Shown: positions 43,001-54,567, counted from the stretch's first letter. The stretch: 64,000 nt of DNA from Owenia fusiformis (GCA_903813345.2 CAIIXF020000003.1:9814218-9878217), one strand, 5' to 3'. Translations and numbers: made by a program. Notes: a model not told the origin generated them from the sequence alone.

Positions 43001-43390
43001 GCTTAAATCAATGGTTACTTACCGGTATTTGTTTTGGCACCCATTTTGGTGGCCATCTTGGATTTCTATAAGAAGTAATTGCTTGATGACTTAGATTTCG
43101 GCATAAATAAAATCCTTGACCCCTTAAACCGCAACATAGGCCCTAAAATCACAGTTTCTGCATCTCAGTATGCTTAGATATACCCAATCTTATATTGTAA
43201 CATGTGCACCGGCGGCCATTTTGAAAAATGGGTGATAACACACATTTAGCTACAACTGTTGCAATGCTATCACATAGTTTCTTACTCTAGAGGTCTTAAC
43301 CTTCCCAAAAATCACTATGGCGATTATTCCCCTGATTTGATACCGATAACCTAAATTTTGGGTCGAAGCTGATGGCCTGAATGGGTTTGT
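40085..43390. mobile_element. 3.3-kb inverted-repeat element with tandem arrays in both arms
   Basis: The outer ends pair: TCGGTATCAAATTAGGGGAA, CGCCATAGTGATTTTTGGGA and CTCTAGAGTAAGAAA at 40119-40186 are inverted at 43280-43350. Inward, both arms consist of diverged units of about 130-165 bp, four in the left arm and seven in the right, each with CCAAGATGGCCACC (or inverse). A mariner-like element sits between the arms. No transposase of its own was recognised; the outermost bases and target duplication are unresolved. Confidence 0.8.
40874..41870. mobile_element. Palindromic Tc1/mariner element with two transposase tails
   Basis: The ends TACAGGGTGACCGGAAAAA and TTTTTCCGGTCACCCTGTA have TA at the borders. 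The arms, more than 250 bp each, are inverted copies of one sequence. The right arm (plus, about 41505-41700) reads PPDFFLWGNLKDNVYQNNPE. The left arm (minus, about 41260-41150) reads ADFFLYGYLKDNLYQNNPQ. Both are the C-terminal block of Tc1/mariner DDE transposases. The element is thus a foldback made of two transposase 3' ends; it cannot be autonomous. Confidence 0.85.
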
Positions 43391-43584
43391 CATAAAAACC
43401 ATATGCAAGGTACAGCAGAGTGATTAAGTTCATAATTAACTATAATCCACGAGAATACATGACGTAACCGTTATAGTTAGTGGAATAAATGCGAAGAAAC
43501 AAGACAATTGGATTTAACAATTCATACAGATGCAGGGTGTTTCAAACTTCCCATCCAAAATACACTGCTAGTCCTACATCACTC
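43391..43584. other. Unassigned; single CAGGGTG terminus
   Basis: GCAGGGTGTTTCAAACTTCC at about 43533 resembles a mariner-type end without a partner. Otherwise nothing. Confidence 0.35.
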
Positions 43585-43735
43585 GTCCTCATAATACTGA
43601 GTATCATCATACTGAGTCTCTCATACGCCGAAGCCGGCGGGACTGTTAATAATTGTATGATATGTTAGTATGTATATTGTTAACTACAGTGTGAGACTTT
43701 GATAAATATTTTACTAACTAACTAACATAATCTAC
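43585..43735 (+). mobile_element. LINE 3' end with CTAA tail
   Basis: GAGTCTCTCATACGCCGAAG, a CCGGCGGGACTGTTA block, TATGTATATTGTTAAC and a tail ACTAACTAACTAAC match in order the sequence at 53755-53890, which ends AAACTAAACTAAAACTAAAA. Two dispersed copies with short-repeat tails are the hallmark of a CR1/L2-like LINE 3' UTR. Only the tail remains. Confidence 0.6.
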
Positions 43736-43869
43736 CATAACATGTTTATTCAATTTTTAACTTTAAATAGGCCAACAATCGGCGTGCATGATCGTTTGGG
43801 ATTTTAACCTTATTCAAAGTTATTGAATTATTTCCATACTGAACATGCATGGAAAATATGAGGATATTC

Positions 43870-45165
43870 TATCGAGGATTGGGAATACATGAGAGACAGT
43901 CATTACGAAACACTCTGAAGAAAAAGTACGTTTAAATTATAATCGATGATCAGGAAATATAGCACCTGCATAAAAAACAGACACACAAAACACACAAAAG
44001 TCTAACATGTCATTATGGCATCGTTAGCAAATTTTACAAATAGGAAAGAGCTCGGTCATGTGTTATGTGAGAAGTGAAAAGTGACAATTTTAAATTGCAT
44101 GTCAAAAAATCCAGTACCATTGCTGCACAATGGGATCTTCAGAGCCTTTTTCACTGCTATCAGGTGATTTAATCTGTAAATCAGTTTCAGAAATTATTGT
44201 CTGTGTGTCATGTTTATTGATTTGTTTCATTTTATCTGTTTCCAAAATTTATTCTGTCCAAAATTTCAGTTTTGAGGGATAAACAATGCTTTTAAGTGAT
44301 AAGCGATAAGGCTAATATTGAAAATAGTTTTAAGGTGAAAGGTTTGGGTGGAAGATCAATCGTGAAGGAATTCAGGCAAGAGTTAGATGTTACTGTAAAT
44401 AGACTTATTAACAAAAATGCACTACATCCAACATGCATTAAAGGATGGGATAACTATGTCATTGGAGGTGATATCGATGGTAAAATACACAAAATCATTT
44501 CTGCTTCGAAAAAGCAGCTTCTTACAGACTGATATATCTGGCTTTTTCGTTGATATTGGATTTTTCTCAAATAATATGTAACCGATCTCTTCCATATTTG
44601 TACAACTTGCTAACGATACCCAAGGCTTTATAGACATTTGCAATAAGTTGAGTGATAATTTGCTGAGAAAACACTTGTTAAGAGGCGATTCATTTTTTAG
44701 GACACCCGATATATAGTAGAGGTATAAAATGAACACAAGATATGACATTTTGAAACTGTTCAAACGATATAAATACAACCAATAAACCAATAATTACCAG
44801 GAGGCAATTATGACTAGTTTCGATCACTATAGTAAAACTATAAGTTCGATGTATACGTAATTTTATGTAACTGTGCTATGTTGGAAAAATTATAAAAGTA
44901 TAACCTTTATTTAGTTATCTTATTTATCATAAACTCTGTAGCATAGTCGTATAGAACTATTTAGGGTGTTAATATTATAGTACGGTAATGATAGCAAACG
45001 AAAATGTGAGCTCATTTTAAGGTTGATTACGTCAACAATGTTTCTTTGCATCATATATGTAAGAGTTAACTTTGACGATATAACAATTACTGAGAATCAA
45101 TATCCAATTTCCTTCTTCTTAAGTGCTGAGTTTGTGAAATACCTAATATATACAAGTATCACAAC
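43870..45165. repeat. Diverged duplicate of the PAN-B upstream region
   Basis: GTTCAAACGATATAAATACA, CCAGGAGG(C)AATTATG, TTATGTAACTGTGCTATGTT, AAAATGTGAGCTCATTTTA and GTGCTGAGTTTGTGA occur here and in the same order at 47468-49035. This copy stops at the TATA-like region where CACAACGGAATAGCC begins, and no signal-peptide exon follows. It may be the stump of a third PAN gene copy. Confidence 0.75.
44296..44532 (+). CDS. Hypothetical ORF fragment
   Basis: The frame reads VKGLGGRSIVKEFRQELD, then VTVNRLINKNALHPTCIKGW and GGDIDGKIHKIISAS before TGA. It has a protein-like, non-repetitive composition, but no family is recognised. The 5' boundary is unclear: a TTTCAG lies at about 44268 but stops intervene, and there is no initiator ATG in good context. 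It could be a gene remnant inside the duplicated region or part of an unidentified element. Confidence 0.3.
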   Translation: MISDKANIENSFKVKGLGGRSIVKEFRQELDVTVNRLINKNALHPTCIKGWDNYVIGGDIDGKIHKIISASKKQLLTD

Positions 45166-46960
45166 GGAATAGCCTGACAACGGTAAATTTAAGTCAGATA
45201 CCGTTGTCACAAGTGGCGGACATAACCGTCGCTTTAATTAGATTTCCATGCACTGTATGTTTAATAGAATATAGTTAAATATGTTCTACCATCGAAATAA
45301 AGGCTTTAATTTTATCGATCGGAATATGACACAGGACAACGGATACTGTATAGATGACAACGGTAGGTGTGGGTCAAATGTGATGTAAAATCGAGGTGAC
45401 AGCGGTAATAATTGACAACGGTATATGTAAAGACAACGGTAAAGTGTCTATTTACTGTTCTCGTTTTCATATGTTCCAGTGCAATACATCCACCATAGTC
45501 TGTTGTCACATCTTACCATCTGCCGTTGTATTTGTAAATAATTTCAAATTCAGATTCCGTTAATCAAAGTTGTTTCATTATATCCAATTGAACATGCTTC
45601 CATAGTAGCGGAGACAGAAAGTCATACACCTTTTTTCCTGATTACCTTTTCAATTCTCAGTACTATTTCATGACATTTTTACTTTATCAACTTACATACT
45701 TAACATACAAAATCTTTTGTTTAAGTAATAATTAATTAAGGAATAAAGACCGATATTTTATGATTTATGGCGTAATATATGACCGAATTTTATTCTATTC
45801 ATTGTTAAAAGACCGAAATCGTGTAGCGATCGAGGTCTTTGGTTATGGCCATAATCAAATTTGAGGTCATACATTTGAAACAAATCATAAAATCGAGGTC
45901 TTTGTTACGATTCTTGTGTGATAAACAGACTAGAAACACAACTATTTGCATTTATGAATTTTAGCGGTCATACATACTCCGATATAGACCAGTAAATCAA
46001 TTGTTCTAGCTAATGTGACGTCACATATCATATTAGAATTTTCATTATAACTACAACTTTTTGAAAATGATGGCCAACTTCTATGAAAGGGCCGTTTTGT
46101 TGGAAATTGAGGACAATTCTAGTTGTTATTGATTTTGAGTGCTAGCTCACGTACTGGTTTATGTACATGGTTTTGTCTTATTTATTTCATCTATTTTACA
46201 TAATTTATGAGTTAAAATGGAATAATAAAATAGTAAAATATTTACTATAATCAACAAAAGATGTGTTGTGCAATCTGATATCTTTCTGCTCCATACCCCT
46301 GACCCTAAAATATTTAAATTTCTTGTCATAATCTCTTTGTGTAGCTGATGAAATGTATCTCTTGAACATAAAGTACATATATAATGAATGTCATAGTTCA
46401 TGTAGGTCAGAATTCAAGAAGCAATACCTAAAATAAGCGTGTATCGATCATTACAAATGTGACATACTGTATACAATTCAAGTTATTTGATGTGATGTTA
46501 AAATTGGTGACGTGTCCAAGTAAAACATTGGACATATATACTTTAGAAACAGCAGCATGACAATGGATATTGTTTTAAAGCATCCGAGGTAGAAATAGGC
46601 CTAAATTATCGAGTCTAACTTCAATTTGCATTTTAAATAAGCTCAATGCACAGACTGTGTTATAAAATGAGATAACAAATGAAACGTCAAATGGAAAAAA
46701 TATGATTTTGATTAGAATTAAGAAATCTTTCGGTATTCATAACCGAATGCCATCATTTTTGAAAAGCTGTAATTATAAAGAACACTAATGATGGGTTAAA
46801 CAAAGTATTATGAATGTTAGGAATGCTTTTATGTTTATCCAATGAAGTTTTCATGAAAAATTATTGAGAATTTAAAAGTTATCGGGAAAAAAGACCGGCC
46901 ACACTATGATATATGTATATATGTACCGGCCTCTATGATATGTTGAATATTGGGATAAGC
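45159..46960. mobile_element. Larger element with CCGTTGTC motifs, ends partly resolved
   Basis: It starts CACAACGGAATAGCCTGACA, like the end of the 503-bp element at 46966. Within 45159-45540, CAACGGTA or its inverse recurs at least eight times (for example 45178, 45203, 45360, 45417, 45433). A palindrome at about 45746-45905 (AAAGACCGATATTTTATGAT with its inverse, loop CGTGTAGCGATCG) is nested. No ORF was recognised, and the right end may coincide with the neighbouring copy. Confidence 0.45.
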
Positions 46961-46965
46961 AATTG

Positions 46966-47468
46966 CACACCGGAATAGCCTTATGTACAACGGTAAAGTC
47001 AGATACCGTTGTCAAAGATGGCGGACATAACCGTCGCTTCAATTAGATTTTCATGAACTGTATGTTTAAAAGAGCAGCTACACTAAATTCCTTTGGAACA
47101 ACAATCAGTCAAAGTGTCTTAATACTCATTGTACAATGTTCAACCATCGAAATAAAGTCTTCAATTTAACCGATCAAAATGAGGTTCGGGACAACGGACA
47201 CTGTCATTTCCATATGCCGACTCAAATTCAGATTCCGTTGTCATTGACGATATCGAAGACGCTATATTGAGGTGATTCACGACCCAATTTGATCGAAATT
47301 AGGATTTCAAATGAAACATCATCACGAGTGCTTAATACATGCACAGAATTAGCGACGATAAAACCCCATGAAATGAGGACCAAGTGATTAAACAGTTGAA
47401 GCGACGGTTATGTCCGCCATTTGTGACAACGGTATCTGAATTTACCGTTGTCAGGCTATTCCGGTGTG
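46966..47468. mobile_element. 503-bp MITE with CAC ends and 5-bp target duplication
   Basis: The ends CACACCGGAATAGCC and GGCTATTCCGGTGTG are perfect inverses. Pairing continues with CAGATACCGTTGTCA, TGGCGGACATAACCGTCGCT and inverses. AATTG flanks both sides (46961-46965, 47469-47473). No coding capacity. The CAC start and 5-bp duplication match the elements at 27601 and 30296 in style. Confidence 0.88.
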
Positions 47469-47473
47469 AATTG

Positions 47474-49035
47474 AGGATTGTGAATGCAAGTGGGGCGGTA
47501 ATTACAAACCACTCTATGAAAAAGTAAGTAAGAAATAGAATCAGTCACCAGGAAATATATAATATTGATTCACAAGGTTTCGACTGTTCCTACCTCACCT
47601 TGATAAATCTGCCCGATTTAACCTACCATGCACTGTGTGAATAACCCAGGTGAGTTCACTCTCAATATTGATTCTCCTGGCAGTTGCCCGCAGAGTTTTG
47701 TGAGACGCCACAAAACCAATAGGCCAATCAACGATGTGATATCTATTCAGTCCATATAAGAGGAGGGAAAGCCCCAGAGTTTAAAGATGACAGACATAAT
47801 TACGTCTCTTGCTTACCACCTTCGTTCGTTTGAATTTTCATCGGCTATTTATCAAATACTACACTTCGATGGGATGTTTTAATTGATATAGGCATATTCC
47901 ATACACCTTTCTTTATCTTGATGTGAAATGAGAAGCCATGATATTGGTTAACACGCATAATAATATTCGAAGCGTATTTCAAAAATTTTGAAACCGCTAT
48001 TGATGACGTCATTTGTTTGTCGACTTTTGACCAATCAGCGACGATGTCATCTCAATACAGATTTACATTATAAGCGTATGTCATCTTTGAACCCTGGTGT
48101 TTCTCCCCCTCTGAGTCCATATAGACATTTTCAGTATTTTGTCACGTGACGATGCAGAGTGTTCTGATTGGGGGTCCATGGACTTTAAACCGGGCCATGA
48201 ACCGCCACTTTCGAACGAGAGAAACAAATTGACCTTTTATGCCACGGGGTCTTGTAATAATATTATCTTATCAAATCATTCATGTAAATATGTCTCACCT
48301 GACCACCCTTAATACTCAGGTGACCCATACACATTATAAACCAGTATCTAACCAGCTATACACCAATAGAGTAGTACTCAGAAAACCTATGAATCTTCTG
48401 TTACTCTATATCATCACCACTAGGATTTAATTACCACATATTAACGGTTTACGGAATATTAAAGGTCTCTAGACCCAGTGGAAAGCGACGATGGAAATAT
48501 ATCACCTGCATGAAAAAGAAAAGATTGCACCATCGTACAATAAAGCTTAACACAATTGCATATGCTAGAATTATCAAATGAACGCAAGAGGTGACATAAT
48601 TGGATACAGTTCAAACGATAAATACAACCTATTAACCAATATTTAACAATAGTTACCAGGAGGAATTATGGCTAGTTTCGATCACTATTGTAAAAATATA
48701 AATTCGATGCATAAGTAATTTTATGTAACTGTGCTATGTTGGAAAAATTTATAAAAGTAAAACCTTTAAACAGTTATCTTATTTATCATAAACTTTGAAG
48801 CATAGTCGTGCAGAACTGTTAAGGGTGTTAATATTATGATTACGCTGAGCATATCAAACGAAAATGTGAGCTCATTTTAGGTTTGACAACGTCAAAATCT
48901 TTTTCTTTGAATCATATATATATAAAGGTTATCTTTGAAGAAATAACAATAAGTGAGAATCAATATGGAATTTCTGTCTACTAATATGGATATAGAAGTG
49001 CTGAGTTTGTGATGTACCTTACAATATATATATAT
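47474..49035 (+). promoter_or_regulatory. PAN-B upstream region, duplicated at 43870
   Basis: The stretch up to exon 1 shares ordered blocks with 43870-45165, including AAAATGTGAGCTCATTTTA and GTGCTGAGTTTGTGATGTAC. An ATATATATATATA run at about 49024 lies 35-45 bp before the ATG and may act as TATA box. About 47560-48480 has no feature, apart from a short ORF at 48239 without motif. Confidence 0.5.
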
Positions 49036-49070
49036 ACAACTATAACGCATCAACAAAGAGGAAATGCAAC

Positions 49071-49118
49071 ATGAATAATTTGTTATTACCGTCGGTATTA
49101 ACTTATATCTTGATTATG
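49071..49118 (+). CDS. PAN-B gene, exon 1: signal peptide
   Basis: The 16-codon exon MNNLLLPSVLTYILIM ends at ATG/GTAAGT, phase 0. It is hydrophobic like a signal peptide and matches PAN-A exon 1 in design. A TATA-like run lies just upstream. The donor GTAAGT is consensus. Confidence 0.75.
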
Positions 49119-49249
49119 GTAAGTGAAATAATTATAGTTTAAGTTTTGATACACAATTAAACAATCAGTTAATCGTCATTTAATAAAGAGATGATAAAAA
49201 TATTGAAATGGTCACTTTTCATATATCTTTTGAATTTGAAACCAAATCT

Positions 49250-49850
49250 GAATTATACAATTACAATTTTTGCACGTCATTATGAGTTTTAATTGCATTC
49301 ATACCAAACTACAGAATTATACAATTGCGATTTTTGCACGTCATAATAAGTTTAAATTGCATCCATATCAAACTACAGAATTATACAATTGCGATTTTTG
49401 CACGTCATAATGAGTATTAATTGCATACATACCCAACTACAGAATTATACAATTGCAATTTTTGCACGTCATAATGAGTTTTCATTGCATCAATGCCAAA
49501 CAACAGAATTATACAATGCAATTTTTGCACGTCACAATGAGTTTCAATTGCATCCATACCAAACTACAGAATTATACAATTACAGTTTTTGCACGTCATT
49601 ATGAGTTCTAATTACATCCATAGGAAACTACAGAATTATACAATTGCGGTTTTAGCACGTCATAATGAGTTTAATTTGCATCCTTACAAAACTACAGAAT
49701 TATACAATTGGATTTTTTGCACGTCATAATGAGTTTTAATTGCATCCATACCAAACTACAGAATTATACAATTGCAATTTTTGCATGTCATCATGAGTTT
49801 TGACTGCATCCATAGGAAACTAATAGTAAACTAAAACTAAATAGGAAACT
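49250..49850. repeat. 64-bp minisatellite in PAN-B intron 1, about nine copies
   Basis: The unit is ACAGAATTATACAATTGCGA, TTTTTGCACGTCATAATGAG, TTTTAATTGCATCCATACCA, AACT, spaced about 64 bp (AGAATTAT at 49313, 49377 and onward). Each copy has TTTTGCACGTCAT, whose inverse TGACGTGC resembles bZIP sites. Open frames through it are by-products. Confidence 0.95.
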
Positions 49851-50017
49851 ACAGAGATTCATTTGTTGAAGCAAATGTAAATTTCCAATAACTTGTTCGG
49901 GTCTGATCTTATTATTCCATTATATACATAATGTGATATGTCATGCGTTAATATACATGACAATTTATTGTATTTTGTAATACCATAGTATTTTAATGTT
50001 ATATATTATATTTGTAG

Positions 50018-50045
50018 ATTTGCGAGTTGGTAGAAGTAGGATCTG
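50018..50045 (+). CDS. PAN-B gene, exon 2: micro-exon
   Basis: A 28-bp exon after TATATTTGTAG encodes ICELVEVGS plus one base and ends at G/GTAAGT. It has the same length, phase and position as PAN-A exon 2, and joins in frame to exon 3 (G + CT). Confidence 0.75.
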
Positions 50046-51082
50046 GTAAGTTTTTGTAATTTTTCAATCGAACGAAATTCTGACAGATATAGGGAACGGC
50101 TCCGTCCGTCCATGCGTCCGTCTGGGCGATGGCTCAAATAATTTGGCCCGACTTTGTTTTGTTGTTATTTTGTACACATATGCCCTATTGGGGTAGAATT
50201 TCTGCCCGAAAGTCGATTTTAAAAAATGGCCTCTCGTTTAAAAAATAAATGGCCATTTTAGTGCCGATTTTACAGTAATTTTAGTACAATATATGAACCT
50301 GGTCATAGGAAAACCGGTCTTATCACAAAAATTAAAATTGTGCTACAGAGCCAAAGATGTTGCCAAGATTAAAAGGAAAATTTGCTAAATTCAATCCGAC
50401 TTTTTATTCTATTACATATGCAAGGAAAAATTATTAAGACATAAACCATCACTCATATGAAAGCTTTTAGCAAAAAAAAATATTGAAACAATCTGCGATA
50501 AGACCATTTCCTGTGGTCTGGCTCATACAACACTGTAATAGCAAATGTTTTAAATGTAAAAAAGTTATATAGAACGACTAAAAATGTCGATATTTAAGAA
50601 ATAAATGGCAACAATCTTGAAAATCTGAAAACTAGGCCAGAAGCAGGCAATTTTGAAAATAGCCACCATTTGTACATGTGTTATTTTACGTATTTACTAT
50701 TACTCAATTTAAAGTAATAGAGAGATTTTATTTATATTTTTGATACAACTAAAAATGGCAGATATGGCTGTTCGATGGAATTTACTGCGTTAGCGTTGCA
50801 GCTATCTAGTTAATATTCGTAATATTAATCAAGCACTCTAAAGGAATGTAACAGTATCCTATATGTTGGTTCAATTGTCATATTTCAAACTCTAAAAAGA
50901 ATTCGTGGTAAAATACATTTTTATTTTTAAACTGTAATTTACACAATTTACATGTCTTCCTTTCTGGCAATTGATCAGAAAATTAATATTCCGAAATCAA
51001 ATTTGAAGGCATCGTTTTATGACACAGTGAGACCATAAATATAAACAACACGATCTATACTATTTTTATATGTTTATCTTAG
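50046..51082. other. PAN-B intron 2
   Basis: AT-rich, apart from CGGCTCCGTCCGTCCATGCG at about 50100, which looks like a fragment of a repeat. No gene recognised. It ends in the acceptor TTTATCTTAG. Confidence 0.5.
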
Positions 51083-51340
51083 CTCCATCGAATTACTGGA
51101 CGAATATTGATGGATGCCTATCTGGATACAATGACGTAATTTACGACAACATTAATTCCCTAGAAGAATGCAAACAGCTATGTATGGAGGAAACCTCTAT
51201 CGTATGCTGGTCAGTGGAGTATGGACCGGAAGGGGGCTCTCATTCAAAAAAGTGTCAGCTCTCCATTGAGTATTCCGCGACTGTCACAGTTACAAAACCA
51301 TGTGGTAGTTATGTATTATACTCAGAAAGGATAACACTAG
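51083..51340 (+). CDS. PAN-B gene, exon 3: first PAN/Apple-like domain
   Basis: The 258-bp exon, phase 1 at both ends, encodes NIDGCLSGYNDVIYDN, then LEECKQLCMEETSIVCWSVE, GSHSKKCQLS and KPCGSYVLYSE. It is clearly paralogous to PAN-A exon 3 (both contain ETSIVCWSVEYG, GGSHSK and the C-Q-L-S core) and shows the PAN cysteine pattern. The acceptor is TTATCTTAG, the donor G/GTAAAC. It differs from PAN-A mainly at the N-terminus, where it has an extra cysteine-bearing DGC. Confidence 0.9.
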
Positions 51341-52031
51341 GTAAACACATATAAAATGTATTTTCTCTTGTATTTTGTACTTATATTAATTGATAATACC
51401 TACTACACATACTAATCTTAAATGTTTTGCTTCGTCTTAAACGGTATTTATTTATTTAAGCAGATTTCCTTTGCTATCAGGTCCCGAATATCGCGAGCAA
51501 GTTCCCGCTGACATCGCGAGCAATGAGCTCATGTAAGAACGTGGTCTTGACAGATATGATAAAATAAAGTTATAGTTGATTATAGTTTTAGTGAACTTGT
51601 TAAATATGCAACATTGAAGTAGAAAGTAATAAACACTTATTTGTCAATTGCACGAATGCAAAGGAATATATAAATACTCAAATTGTAAAGTTTTCTGAAC
51701 AAGAACTTTTATTTTATAAGACTTTGAGAGCAAATGTCATAGAAACCAGCTAGTGTTTAAACACAAGAAATTTGGAAATAAGAAATAGTAAAGTCTATAC
51801 AATAACCAATAAGTTCTGTATACCTGTATAAGTACCATTGAAACCATTGTATATTATGTAAAGATTGAAGAACGTTGTTTCCCTGCTATTGAAATACCAA
51901 TTGTAGTATGAAATACAATGTACTGAGTTTCTCTTACTAAAGTTCCAAAGAAAATTTACTGGGTATTTCAATTTAATCATATTTCAAGGCCCCGCTTCTA
52001 ACATGAGCTTAGTTGCTGAATACCATCTATT
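51341..52031. other. PAN-B intron 3, first part
   Basis: At 51480-51530, TCGCGAGCAAGTTCCCGC and ATCGCGAGCAATGAGC form a short repeat. Nothing else recognised. Confidence 0.5.
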
Positions 52032-52650
52032 CAGGGTGTCCCGAAAGTATGCCCCTCTAGGCAGACATACACCAATGTTCTCTTAGGATGTGTCATATAT
52101 CATTTTAACGCTTATCCAAAGTTACATTGATTTGCCAAGTATCATTGTTCAATTTATAAATGGGAAAAAGTTACAGGCATTTCAAAACTTAGTGTTTGGC
52201 CAAAATCAAAGTTAAAATCAGTATCCTCGAAACACTGCTAACCTGAATGTGACCAAAAATATGGGTACTATCGTCAAAGAGAGGATGGATATTAAGTTGT
52301 AAAAGAGGTCAGCAAAGGCAGATACTCACAGGAAACTCCTCTAAAATGCCTTAAAAAGGTTTTATGAGGATTACAGAATGCCATACCCCTATTTAAAGTG
52401 CATTTAAGGTCATATCTGGAAAGAATTGCTGCTGTTAACGTGGTCAAGGGAGACACACCGACTATTAATTTTGTGTAAAACTAAACTTTAGTTTTGGTAA
52501 AACACTACATTTTTAAATGCGTGTAAGTTTTCCCATTTGTGAGTTGAACCATGATACTTGGCAAATCAATGTAATTTTGGACAAGCTTTAAGATAATATA
52601 TGACACATAGTATGGGGACATGGTGTATGTCTGTGTAGATATTTCCAACT
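52032..52650. mobile_element. Palindromic mariner-type MITE
   Basis: It starts CAGGGTGTCCCGAAAGTATG. Inverted arms include CAAAGTTACATTGATTTGCC near 52120 and GGCAAATCAATGTAATTTTG near 52560, plus CATACACCAATG against CATGGTGTATG. The right terminus is eroded. No transposase frame is readable. Confidence 0.65.
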
Positions 52651-52793
52651 AAGCTTTAACAAAGGAAGTGAGTTTTGAAGGGGTAATCTTTGGAGCCATA
52701 TGGAATGGTATTTGTCTTGTATTGTATGGTATTGTATTGATTTGTTTCCTTCATTATGAAGATTTACAACATTAATTAACAGTGATTTATGCC

Positions 52794-54567
52794 TAGGTCA
52801 CATAGCCGCCGGGCGCCGGCCGATGAGTAGTCATCGGCCGATGTCTAAATCGACCGGGCGCCGGTGACTTTTCACCGATGTCTTGATCTAATCGTGAGTA
52901 TGGTCACATTAGTACAGGCATCGTACGGCGCCCGCAATCAATTGAATCTGAAAGACATCGCACGGGTATCGCAAGGCTATCTGCCGATGGCCGTACGGCA
53001 CCCGCCAGGACATCGGTCGATCTACAGGCCTCTAGATTTGAAAACGAAATACTTCGATAGACAGGACTTCCAGGATAATAATGTTTTCATGCAATAAAGA
53101 TTAGAAAATGATTGTTTGATTGATATTTTTACTATCATGGGTACTTCCATTGAAAGAAAACATATTGTTTTAATAAAACACTGCCCAGAAAGTACTCATG
53201 GTGAAAGATATGACCGTCTAAAATCAATTGCCATACTGCACGTGGTCTTTTCAGCAAAGTGCACTCTGCCTTAATTCATTTTAAGATCTTTCATATAAAC
53301 AAATACTATGTCTACCTGTCCATCCGATCCTATTGGCAAAATTCCCTATTTCTGCATCTTTCTTTTGTCTGTTCTCGTAAAGAGAATTTGTTTGGTCATA
53401 AAAATATATCTTCAATGAAATTGGCAATTATTTCTTCTATTTCAAATGGAGTACCCTCTTCCCTCGTCACATCTAAATCTTAATCATCCACCAGCTCACT
53501 AGCATTTTTCCACCTGTCTTCCCAAGGCCTTCCTCATATATGGCCCATTGGCCTTATCCCCATTATTCTCAGTCTTTGGCATATTAACTGTAATTGAGAC
53601 AGTGAACTTTCGTATTCCATGAACTGCTTATTTATGCCAAACTGATTAATCAGACTGAATTTATATCATTGGTTATTAATGTATAAATTTTTACCAGAGA
53701 GATTTTTTGTCTCTGTCTTTATGAATGTTGACCCAAGCTGCCCATTGGGGGTAGTAATGGGTGACACTCAGATATAATGTATACTGTGTCTCATAAGTCG
53801 GCACCGGCTGGTGATGTTACAAATGTTGTTTTTATTATGTATTTTATATGTATATTGTAATATCAGTGACACAAAAATAAACTATTTTAAACTAAACTAA
53901 AACTAAAACGTATTAAAATTGTGACCCTTGAAAATACTGTACTCACAAAAACATTCAGAAGATTTTCAAAATAAATGATTTGTAATGGTATATGCATGAG
54001 TGAATATACGCATAAAAATGTATCACTCTATTCAATGTGTATGACAGACATACACGATTAATGTCAATATAAGAACGACTAGATCAACCCACCCACCCAG
54101 ACATTCAAATGTGTGTCATTGTTTTACAGTAAGCCTAATCGTTTCATTTATGTTTTATAAAAAATCTCTGACAGTGTGTAGTAATTATAATTTCTTACCT
54201 CATTATTTTTAAAACCGTTATATCACTTTATAAATAATAATTATTAAGATTTATATAACAAATCAACACGCGAAATCCCAAGATGACCGTGCGATGCCAC
54301 CAGGCGCCGTAAGATAATCGTACGATGACCGGACGGGACACGGCCGGGTAGGTACCGATGAGTTTGGTTGAGAAAAAATCGCCAAGACATCGGCAACTTT
54401 TATCTCCGCGATAAAACTTTGCCGGCGCCCGTACGATGTCTAAAAATCGGCCGATGAGTGGCGATCATCGCCCGGCGCCCGTACGATGCCCGGGCTCGAC
54501 GGCCGATTTCGAACAAAATACTCATCGGCCGGGCGCCGTAGTGAAAATCGGAGCCTATGTGACCAAG
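52794..54567. mobile_element. GC-rich inverted-repeat element, 1.77 kb
   Basis: TAGGTCACATAG at the left is mirrored by CTATGTGACCAAG at the right. About 300 bp inside each end is strikingly GC-rich and made of repeats of CATCGTACGGGCGCC-like and CATCGGCCGATG-like motifs in both orientations. The centre is ordinary AT-rich DNA with a LINE tail nested. No transposase or target duplication was recognised; the superfamily is unknown. Confidence 0.7.
53745..53890 (+). mobile_element. LINE 3' end, second copy
   Basis: It matches 43585-43735: GTGTCTCATAAGTCGGCACC, GGCTGGTGATGTTA, TATATGTATATTGTAA and a CTAAA-repeat tail. It is nested inside the GC-rich element. Confidence 0.6.

Noticed and set aside
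49250-49850. CRISPR-like array or coding repeat
   Set aside because: 64-bp tandem units, no spacers; the open frame at 49389 is interrupted and follows repeat periodicity.
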